A stretch of 64,000 bases of DNA, from the NCBI RefSeq assembly GCF_000745015.1, contig NZ_JQNA01000001.1, positions 1,426,001-1,490,000 of the forward strand, given 5' to 3'. Positions 56,786-64,000 of the stretch are shown here, piece after piece (within the stretch, counting starts at the first letter, position 1; each line of letters starts with the position of its first letter). The translations under genes and the position numbers were made by a program. The notes under the pieces are model-generated. The model was not told the origin of the DNA and did not search any database. It was given only the letters and a program-made list of their open reading frames with translations. This stretch comes from Burkholderia sp. 9120. GTDB taxonomy: Bacteria; Pseudomonadota; Gammaproteobacteria; Burkholderiales; Burkholderiaceae.

Positions 56786-57790
56786 ATGACGCTACTATCC
56801 GTGCTCGATCAAACGCCCGTGATCGCCGGGCACTCGGTGGCGGATGCGATCGCCGCCACCGTGGAACTTGCGCAACTCGCCGACGACCTCGGCTACACGC
56901 GCTACTGGTGCGCCGAACACCATGGCCTGCGCGGCGTATCGAATCCTTGCCCGGAAGTGCTGCTGGCGCGCCTCGGCAGTGTGACGAAACGCATTCGCCT
57001 CGGCTCAGGCGGCGTGATGCTGCCTTACTACAGTCCGTTCAAAGTCGCCGAGCAATTCATGATGCTCGAGGCGCTGTTTCCGAATCGCATCGACCTCGGC
57101 GTAGGACGTGCGCCGGGCGGCGACATGCGCACCGCGCAAGCGGTCGCGGCCGGCGACTACAACCGCGGCGATATTTTTCCGCAGCAGGTCGCGGATCTGG
57201 TCGGGCTGATGCACGGCACGCTGCCCGACGATCACGTCGCACATGGCGTGCTACTGCAACCGCAAATCGATACGCGCCCGCAACTGTGGATGCTCGGATC
57301 GAGCGAATTCGGCGGCTTGCTGGCCGCGCAACTCGGCATTCGTTTCGCGTTCGCGCATTTCATCAACGCGCATTTCGGGCATCAGGTGGCGCAGGCTTAT
57401 CGCGAGCGTTTCAAGGCCAGTCAGGAAGCGCAACAGGCTTATCTCGCCGCCGCGGTTTTTGTGATCTGTGCGGACACCGAACAGGAAGCGGCCGATCTGG
57501 AGAAAGCCGTCGATCTGCGCCGCGTGCAAATGGCGTACGGCCTGAACGAACCCATTCCGTCGATCGAACAAGGCATCGCGCAGGAGTACGGCGAGCGCGA
57601 GCAACTGGTGATCGCGCGGGAACGGCCGCGTAGCATTGTCGGTACGCCGGAGATCGTCACTGAACGCCTGCATGCGCTGCAGGAGCAGTTCCAGGCCGAT
57701 GAGCTGATCGTGCTGACCGTGGCGGGCAGCTATCGCGCCCGCCTGCGCTCTTATGAACTCCTTGCCGATGCGTTCCAACTGGCGCATTGA
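56786..57790 (+). CDS. LLM class flavin-dependent oxidoreductase
   Basis: 334 residues of the luciferase-like monooxygenase family, YhbW/YceB-like group. [40 protein letters not shown] and [13 protein letters not shown] are the family signatures; the last two contact FMN. The substrate is unknown. It lies between coaBC and dut, which are neighbours in other bacteria, so it looks like an insertion into that cluster. Confidence 0.88.
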   Translation: MTLLSVLDQTPVIAGHSVADAIAATVELAQLADDLGYTRYWCAEHHGLRGVSNPCPEVLLARLGSVTKRIRLGSGGVMLPYYSPFKVAEQFMMLEALFPNRIDLGVGRAPGGDMRTAQAVAAGDYNRGDIFPQQVADLVGLMHGTLPDDHVAHGVLLQPQIDTRPQLWMLGSSEFGGLLAAQLGIRFAFAHFINAHFGHQVAQAYRERFKASQEAQQAYLAAAVFVICADTEQEAADLEKAVDLRRVQMAYGLNEPIPSIEQGIAQEYGEREQLVIARERPRSIVGTPEIVTERLHALQEQFQADELIVLTVAGSYRARLRSYELLADAFQLAH

Positions 57791-57834
57791 GGTCTAACCT
57801 CTACTTTCCACCCTCTTCAACCTTTCCAACCCGC

Positions 57835-58281
57835 ATGAAACTCGACCTCAAGATTCTCGATGCGCGCATGCGCGACCAACTCCCGGCCTACGCCACCACC
57901 GGCAGCGCCGGCCTCGATCTGCGTGCGTGCCTCGACGAACCGCTGACGCTCGAGCCCGGCCAGACGGCGCTGGTGCCGACCGGGCTGGCGATTCACGTCG
58001 GTGATCCGGGTTATGCGGCGTTGATCTTGCCGCGCTCGGGGTTGGGACATAAGCACGGCATCGTGCTGGGCAATCTGGTCGGCCTGATCGATTCGGATTA
58101 CCAAGGTCAGTTGATGATCTCGACGTGGAATCGCGGCGAGACCACCTTCGTGCTTAATCCGATGGAGCGCCTCGCACAACTCGTGATCGTGCCGGTCGTA
58201 CAAGCCGAGTTCAATATCGTCGACGACTTCGAGACGAGCGATCGCGGTGCGGGCGGGTTCGGTAGCACGGGCAAGCATTGA
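57835..58281 (+). CDS. dut: dUTP diphosphatase
   Basis: 148 residues with all five trimeric dUTPase motifs: [37 protein letters not shown] and [10 protein letters not shown]. Hydrolyses dUTP to dUMP. ATG 57835 begins MKLDLKILD, the standard start. Confidence 0.97.
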   Translation: MKLDLKILDARMRDQLPAYATTGSAGLDLRACLDEPLTLEPGQTALVPTGLAIHVGDPGYAALILPRSGLGHKHGIVLGNLVGLIDSDYQGQLMISTWNRGETTFVLNPMERLAQLVIVPVVQAEFNIVDDFETSDRGAGGFGSTGKH

Positions 58282-58321
58282 GCGCGTAGTCGCCAACCGG
58301 CACCGAAGCCGGAGCGCACAT

Positions 58322-58360
58322 AAAAAAACGGCGCGGGTTAAAAAACCGCGCCGTTTTTTT
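58322..58360. terminator. Bidirectional terminator between dut and clpA
   Basis: ACGGCGCGG / CCGCGCCGT flanked by A and T runs. Confidence 0.93.
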
Positions 58361-58392
58361 GCCTGGCTTAGCCGTGTAGTAACGCCTGAAAC

Positions 58393-60690
58393 TTACTCGA
58401 CTTCGACCGCTTCCGGATTCGGATTGCGCGGCGCCGGATGCTCGTCGAAGGTCAACTGCACCTTGTCTTCCGCATCGACGTCGACCGATACGCGGCCGCC
58501 GTTCATCAGCTTGCCGAACAGCAACTCGTCGGCCAGCGCACGACGGATCGTGTCCTGGATCAGACGCTGCATCGGCCGTGCGCCCATCAACGGATCGAAA
58601 CCGTGCTTGGCGAGATGCGCGCGCAACGCGTCGGTGAAGAGTGCGTCGACCTTCTTCTCGTGCAACTGATCTTCCAACTGCATCAGGAACTTGTCGACCA
58701 CACGCATGATGATTTCTTCATCGAGCGAACGGAAGCTGATCGTTGCGTCCAGACGGTTACGGAACTCCGGCGTGAACATGCGCTTGATGTCGACCATCTC
58801 GTCGCCGGTTTCCCGACGATTCGTGAAACCGATCACCGACTTGCCCATTGCCTCGGCGCCCGCGTTCGTCGTCATGATGATGATGACGTTGCGGAAATCC
58901 GCCTTGCGGCCGTTGTTGTCCGTCAGCGTGCCGTGATCCATGACCTGCAGCAGCACGTTGTAGATGTCCGGATGCGCCTTCTCGATTTCGTCGAGCAGCA
59001 GCACGCAATGCGGCTTCTTCGTGACGGCTTCGGTCAGCAGACCGCCCTGGTCGAAACCGACATAGCCCGGCGGCGCGCCGATCAAACGGCTGACCGCATG
59101 CCGCTCCATGTATTCCGACATGTCGAAGCGGATCAGTTCGATACCCAGCGTGAACGCCAACTGCTTCGCCACCTCCGTCTTGCCGACACCCGTGGGGCCG
59201 GAGAACAGGAATGCGCCGATCGGCTTGTCCAATTTGCCGAGCCCTGCACGCGCCATCTTGATCGCGGCCGACAGCGCGTCGATAGCCGGGTCTTGCCCGA
59301 ACACCACGCTCTTCAGATCGCGATCCAGCGTTTGCAGCTTGCTGCGATCGTCTTGCGACACGCTTTGCGGCGGGACGCGGGCGATCTTCGAAATGATCTC
59401 TTCGATCTCGTTCTTGCCGATAGTCTTCTTCTGCTTCGACTTTGGCAGGATGCGTTGCGCGGCGCCGGCTTCGTCGATCACGTCGATTGCCTTATCCGGC
59501 AAGTGACGATCCGTGATGAAGCGTGCCGACAACTCAGCCGCCGCCGACAGTGCGCCCGACGAATACTTCACGCCGTGGTGCTCTTCGAAACGCGACTTCA
59601 GGCCACGCAGAATCGCCACCGTCTGCTCGACGGTTGGCTCGGTCACGTCGACCTTCTGGAAACGACGCGACAGTGCCGCGTCTTTTTCGAAGATGCCGCG
59701 ATATTCCGTGAACGTGGTCGCGCCGATGCACTTCAGCGTGCCCGACGACAACGCCGGCTTCAGCAGATTCGACGCGTCCAGCGTGCCGCCCGATGCCGCG
59801 CCCGCGCCGATCAGCGTATGAATTTCGTCGATGAACAGGATCGCATGCGGACGTTCCTTCAATTCCTTGAGGACCGTCTTCAGACGCTGTTCGAAGTCGC
59901 CACGATATTTGGTGCCGGCCAGCAGCGCGCCCATGTCGAGCGAGTACACCTGAGCATCCGCTAGGATGTCGGGCACTTCGCCGCGCGTAATTCGCCACGC
60001 CAGACCTTCGGCGATCGCGGTCTTACCGACCCCCGCCTCACCGACCAGTAGCGGATTATTCTTGCGCCGGCGACACAGCACCTGCACCACACGCTCGACT
60101 TCCGACTCGCGTCCGATCAGCGGATCGATGCGGCCGTCTTTCGCCATCTGGTTCAGGTTCTGCGTGAACTGCGCGAGCGGCGTTTCCTTCTGCGCGGCGG
60201 CTTCGTCGGACTCGGCATTCGCGTCGCTCGCTTTCGCGGCGTCCGTGCTGCTCGTCTTGGCGATGCCGTGCGAGATGAAATTGACCACGTCCAGACGCGT
60301 CACGCCCTGCTGTTGCAGGTAGTACACCGCGTGCGAATCCTTCTCGCCGAAGATCGCGACCAGCACATTCGCGCCGGTCACTTCCTTCTTGCCATTCGAG
60401 GTGGACTGCACATGCATGATGGCGCGCTGGATCACACGCTGGAAACCCAGCGTGGGCTGCGTGTCGACGTCGTCCGTGCCAGGCACGGTCGGCGTGTTGT
60501 CATGTATGAAGTTGCGCAGGTTCTGGCGCAGATCCTCGATATTGGCCGCGCATGCACGCAACACCTCCGCCGCTGTCGGATTGTCCAACAGTGCCAGCAA
60601 AAGATGTTCGACCGTTATGAACTCGTGCCGCGCCTGGCGTGCTTCCATGAACGCCATGTGCAGGCTGACTTCCAGTTCCTGGGCAATCAT
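58393..60690 (-). CDS. clpA: ATP-dependent Clp protease ATPase subunit ClpA
   Basis: 765 residues. N-terminal adaptor-binding domain (1-145), D1 with Walker A GEAGVGKT (near 218) and a [10 protein letters not shown] pore loop, D2 with Walker A GPTGVGKT (near 500), GYVGFDQGG pore loop and an IGF-type ClpP-binding loop ([10 protein letters not shown]). Unfolds substrates for ClpP; ClpS docks to the N domain. ATG 60690 with GGAGGA overlaps the clpS stop (ATGA). Confidence 0.97.
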
Positions 60691-61001
60691 GCTTCCTCCA
60701 TCACACACTGCAGCGGATGCCCGGCCTGCCGTGCGTGGGTAACGACTTGCTCGACTTTGGTCGACGCGATGTCCCGCGTATAGACCCCACAAACTCCCCT
60801 GCCCTCGCGATGCACCTTCAACATTACCTGTGTTGCGGTTTCACGATCTTTATTGAAGTATTCCTGCACGACCATCACGACAAATTCCATTGGCGTGAAG
60901 TCGTCATTCAGCAGCACCACTTTGTACATGGACGGCGGCTTGAGTTTCTTCTCCTGCCGCTCCAGTACGGTGCCGTCCTGCTTGTCCGGGATAATCGCCA
61001 T
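60687..61001 (-). CDS. clpS: ClpS adaptor protein
   Basis: 104 residues. [18 protein letters not shown] and the [17 protein letters not shown] segment are the N-degron pocket and ClpA-binding surfaces. Delivers N-end-rule substrates to ClpAP. Coupled to clpA. Confidence 0.97.
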
Positions 61002-61549
61002 ACACCCATTCTAAACAACTAGGACAGGCCCGCAATCCTGTCAAAACCCGGCCGACCGGCCGGTGAGCCCGTTCGCTACCGCCTGATGAGTAACTACCCG
61101 CCATGCGTGCGCCATTCGACGAGCCGTTTGCGGAGCCGGCCCCCTATCCTGATGCATCGCGGCCTTGCTGCACCGCAGTCGGATCGAGTATCGCACAACC
61201 TGCCGGAGCTGGCTGGAAGGCTCGCCCCGTGCCAATCGGCGGCAGGCGACCCGCAGAACAGCATGTGAGTCGATTATGCGACTTTTCAAGACAGCCCGCT
61301 TGCGCAACCGCACATAACGAAAGCGGGAAAAACCCTGGAAAGCGCCTGTTTGCAACGCCTCAGCTAGCGTCTCAAAATTTTCTTGACACCCGAATAAAGA
61401 GCCTCAACAATCAAGCTGGCACTTTTTTCACTGAGCCATAAATCGAAAAAATGCCGATGGTGAGCTTGTGAGGAGGGAGCGGCTGCTCGCGCGGTCGTCG
61501 AGCTTTTCGAGGGCTCGTGGTAGTGACATGAGTTACAGGGGAAGTTGGA
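61002..61549. other. Divergent intergenic region clpS / cold-shock gene
   Basis: About 550 bases holding the clpS promoter (not located) and, for the right-hand gene, TTGACA (61383-61388), 17 bp, AACAAT (61406-61411). This gives the cold-shock gene a leader of about 130 nt, the long-leader arrangement of cspA-type genes. No supported ORF. Confidence 0.55.
61383..61411 (+). promoter_or_regulatory. Promoter of the cold-shock gene
   Basis: Consensus -35 TTGACA, 17-bp spacer, weak -10 AACAAT; start near 61418. Confidence 0.55.
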
Positions 61550-61756
61550 ATGGCAACTGGTACGGTCAAATGGTTCAATGACGCAAAAGGTTTCGGATTC
61601 ATCACGCCTGATGAAGGTGGTGAGGATCTGTTTGCACACTTCTCGGCCATCCAGATGAATGGGTTCAAAACCCTCAAGGAAGGCCAAAAGGTGACCTTCG
61701 AGGTCGTGCAAGGCCCGAAAGGCAAACAGGCATCGAACATCCAGGCACCCGCCTGA
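61550..61756 (+). CDS. cspA: Cold-shock protein
   Basis: 68 residues, one OB-fold. RNP1 KGFGFIT and RNP2-like [29 protein letters not shown] is the standard start. RNA chaperone; the long leader suggests post-transcriptional control as in E. coli cspA. Which Csp paralogue it is cannot be told. Confidence 0.95.
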   Translation: MATGTVKWFNDAKGFGFITPDEGGEDLFAHFSAIQMNGFKTLKEGQKVTFEVVQGPKGKQASNIQAPA

Positions 61757-61781
61757 TACGGTTCGTTACCCGTCCTTTGAG

Positions 61782-61810
61782 ACCCGGCTACGTGCCGGGT
61801 TTCTTTTTTT
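61782..61810 (+). terminator. Terminator of the cold-shock gene
   Basis: ACCCGGC, TACGT loop, GCCGGGT, then TTCTTTTTTT. Confidence 0.92.
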
Positions 61811-61977
61811 GGGGGCGTCACATCGCTGCGGCTCGCGATTATTTTTAAATGCGGCACGTCAGACAGTTAAGTCCGCATGCCGGAATCGATGCCGAGATGG
61901 CCTGCTAACATCTTGAACTTCCCATTTCCGCGTGTTCGGCGACTCCCCGGGTGGCCGAGACCCAAGCCTTAACGCAC

Positions 61978-64000
61978 ATGACAATTCGAGGCCTCTTTTC
62001 CGTCTTTGCTTCGGCGTCGATTCTTTGGTGCTGCGCAGTGGCGCCAGCTAACGCCAAGACCGTCAGCATCGAGAGCGTGTCCACCGAAAACAAGCCCACT
62101 CCGCTTGGCATCGACGCCATGACGCCGAGATTCAGTTGGGTCATCGCGGCAAACGAGCGCAACCAGAAACAGACCGCTTATCAGATTCGCGTCGCTGGAA
62201 GTCCGGAAAAACTGCGCACACCTGACATCTGGGATAGCGGCAAGGTCGCCGGAGATCAGTCGCAGTTCGTTCCGTATCAAGGTGCCGCACTACGTTCACG
62301 GAGCCGGTATTTCTGGATGGTCCGCGTGTGGGACGCTCACGGCCATCCTTCCGCCTGGAGCAAACCGTCCTGGTGGGAAACGGGCTTGCTGAACGACACC
62401 GATTGGCACGCCCAGTGGATTGGCCGCGGCGGTAACGTGCCCTTGCCGCCGGACATTATCAAAGCGCAACTGCCCGCCATATCGTCCGCATTCAAGGCGG
62501 GCGAGGTGCAGGGACAAAGTTTCACGACCGACCACGCCATCGCGTCAGTCAGCGCAGAGGTGCCGACTTTCGGCACCAAAGACTCCGGCTTTACGCTATC
62601 GCTGTACAGGAACGGCCCTGGTGGCGAATTGCTGGCCAGACAGCGCATTACGAACCATCTCGATAACGACTGGGCGACGTTGAAGCTCAGCAAGCCGCTG
62701 CCAGCGGGCAAGTACTATCTGGAGCAATCCGATCTCGTCGGCAAGGCTGGGTGGTACACCTATCCCGACTGCAAATATGCGTATGGCATGGGCTACGCCG
62801 GGAAGACGGTAATCCCGGGCGATCGCAAGACAAAATGGGAAATCAGCGGTGAACGGGGACGCGACGGTCTGACATCCCAGTTGCGTCATGAGTTTTCCGC
62901 CACTAAGACTATCGCGCAAGCCAGGTTGTATATCACCGCGCTCGGCTTGTATCGCGTACAGATCAACGGTCAACCCGCCAGTGCCGATTACTTCGCGCCG
63001 GGCTGGACCGACTACCGGAAGCGGATTCAGTACCAGACTTACGACGTCACCAAACTGGTCCACCCAGGCAACAACGCCATCGCGGTCGATCTCGGCCCTG
63101 GCTGGTATGCCGGGAACGTCGGCTCGCTGGGTCCGAACCAATATGGCCAGTTGCCTTACCTGCGCGCGCAACTCGAATTGCGTTACGCGGACGGCACCAC
63201 CGCTCAGATCGATACCGACGGCAGTTGGAAAAGCACGCTCGGCCCCATCATCAGCTCCGATCTGATCATGGGTGAGCAATACGACGCCCGCCTGGCTACG
63301 CCGGGCTGGACTTTGCCGAACTTCGACGACAAAGCGTGGCAGCCGGTGCTGATCGGCCCGATCGTCAAAGCCGCCCTCGTCGCCCAGGTCGATCCGCCCG
63401 TGCGCGTCGATCGTGACATCAGGCCAGTCAAGGTCACGCGGATCAAGCCGGACACCTACGTCTACGATCTGGGCCAGAACATGGTGGGGGTCGTGAAGCT
63501 GCGTGTCCGTGGCAAAGCCGGACAGGTCATCACCCTGCGGCACGCGGAAGTGCTGAACAAGGACGGCACGCTATACACCGACAACCTCCGCACCGCAAAG
63601 GCTACGGATCAATACATCATGAGCGGCAAGGGAACGGAAACCTTCGAACCGGTCTTTACGTTCCATGGCTTCCGCTATGTCGAGGTCAGCGGATCGAGCA
63701 TCCGGCCGGTGATCGTCGGGCGCGTCTTACACACGGCCATGCCGTTGACGGGGTCGTTCAACACCAACGTGCCCATGCTGAACCAGTTGCAGCAGAACAT
63801 TCTGTGGAGCCAGCGCGGCGATTTTCTGTCGGTGCCCATGGACACCCCCGCGCGCGACGAGCGGCTGGGTTGGACCGGCGACATCGCCGCGTTCGCGGGC
63901 ACGGCCTCCTACAACATGCGCACGCTCTCCTTCCTCGCAAAGTGGCTGACCGATCTGCGTGACACGCAGGCGCCCAGCGGCGCGTTTGCCAATATCGCAC
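61978..64000 (+). CDS. Exported alpha-L-rhamnosidase (GH78), N-terminal part
   Basis: Open to the window end, 674 codons visible. A signal peptide at about 1-25 (cleavage near ANA-KT) is followed by the GH78 N-terminal fibronectin-like domain (LGIDAMTPRFSWV, AYQIRVAGSP, YFWMVRVWDAHG). Next come the rhamnosidase N domain (LYITALGLYRVQINGQPAS) and the concanavalin-like domain (YDLGQNMVGVVKLRV, FTFHGFRYVEV). The start of the six-hairpin catalytic barrel has TPARDERLGWTGD near residues 622-634. Family members usually run 900-1100 residues, so the C-terminus is missing. It would remove terminal rhamnose from plant glycosides or polysaccharide, outside the cytoplasm. Confidence 0.9.
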   Translation, partial: MTIRGLFSVFASASILWCCAVAPANAKTVSIESVSTENKPTPLGIDAMTPRFSWVIAANERNQKQTAYQIRVAGSPEKLRTPDIWDSGKVAGDQSQFVPYQGAALRSRSRYFWMVRVWDAHGHPSAWSKPSWWETGLLNDTDWHAQWIGRGGNVPLPPDIIKAQLPAISSAFKAGEVQGQSFTTDHAIASVSAEVPTFGTKDSGFTLSLYRNGPGGELLARQRITNHLDNDWATLKLSKPLPAGKYYLEQSDLVGKAGWYTYPDCKYAYGMGYAGKTVIPGDRKTKWEISGERGRDGLTSQLRHEFSATKTIAQARLYITALGLYRVQINGQPASADYFAPGWTDYRKRIQYQTYDVTKLVHPGNNAIAVDLGPGWYAGNVGSLGPNQYGQLPYLRAQLELRYADGTTAQIDTDGSWKSTLGPIISSDLIMGEQYDARLATPGWTLPNFDDKAWQPVLIGPIVKAALVAQVDPPVRVDRDIRPVKVTRIKPDTYVYDLGQNMVGVVKLRVRGKAGQVITLRHAEVLNKDGTLYTDNLRTAKATDQYIMSGKGTETFEPVFTFHGFRYVEVSGSSIRPVIVGRVLHTAMPLTGSFNTNVPMLNQLQQNILWSQRGDFLSVPMDTPARDERLGWTGDIAAFAGTASYNMRTLSFLAKWLTDLRDTQAPSGAFANIA

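Overview
The window looks like chromosomal DNA of a Burkholderiaceae bacterium, most likely Paraburkholderia. The grounds are high G+C with GC-rich third positions, an integrase fragment of a type I know mainly from Burkholderia relatives, and beta-proteobacterial gene orders (ileS-lspA-coaBC-dut, clpA-clpS next to a cold-shock gene, nadB beside nadA-nadC, fkpB-ispH beside radC and rpmB-rpmG). This is recognition by eye; no database search was run.

Bases 1 to about 10,500 are an accessory region, probably the right part of a decaying integrated element. It holds an integrase N-terminus ending in a stop, an orphan partner gene, a Rap1a-like immunity gene with a frameshift in its signal peptide, and a helicase N-terminal half with an in-frame TGA that runs into an Mrr-like nuclease remnant. 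It also holds two diverged Gp2-type (HUH-like) proteins around an H-NS-like gene, and an AlpA-like regulator coupled to a small DNA-binding-like protein. A tRNA-3'-end-like motif and a terminator mark the probable right border.

From 10.6 to 30 kb are an ACT-domain protein, an aromatic amino acid permease (aroP), a secreted alpha/beta hydrolase, pyruvate oxidase (poxB) and an eight-gene minus-strand operon. That operon (RpiR-type regulator, iaaA, gsiABCD, DmpA-type aminopeptidase, DppA-type D-aminopeptidase) looks like a unit for importing and degrading glutathione and peptides. Its promoter is flanked by a perfect inverted repeat that is a likely operator. Then come an exporter with an N-terminal frameshift, rsuA, a small membrane protein, an epimerase-like protein and an iron-sulfur flavin reductase.

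The stretch 29.9 to 31.4 kb is the most interesting. A HEPN/Abi-like gene has its start overlapped by a strong opposite promoter that would drive a small RNA of about 100 nt. Beyond it lies what looks like a ribosome-mediated arginine attenuator: a 16-codon leader with four consecutive Arg codons, an antiterminator segment and an intrinsic terminator, directly in front of an argD-type acetylornithine aminotransferase.

From 31.4 to 64 kb is core housekeeping. It covers argD and an acetyltransferase, the livJHMGF branched-chain amino acid transporter, ispH and fkpB, radC, rpmB-rpmG, NAD synthesis (nadB, nadC, nadA), a fatty acid desaturase, an MscS channel, rsmB-purN, ribF, ileS-lspA-coaBC, a luciferase-like oxidoreductase, dut, clpA-clpS and a cold-shock protein. 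It ends with the first 674 codons of an exported alpha-L-rhamnosidase cut by the window end. I found no rRNA gene, complete tRNA, CRISPR array or complete insertion sequence.
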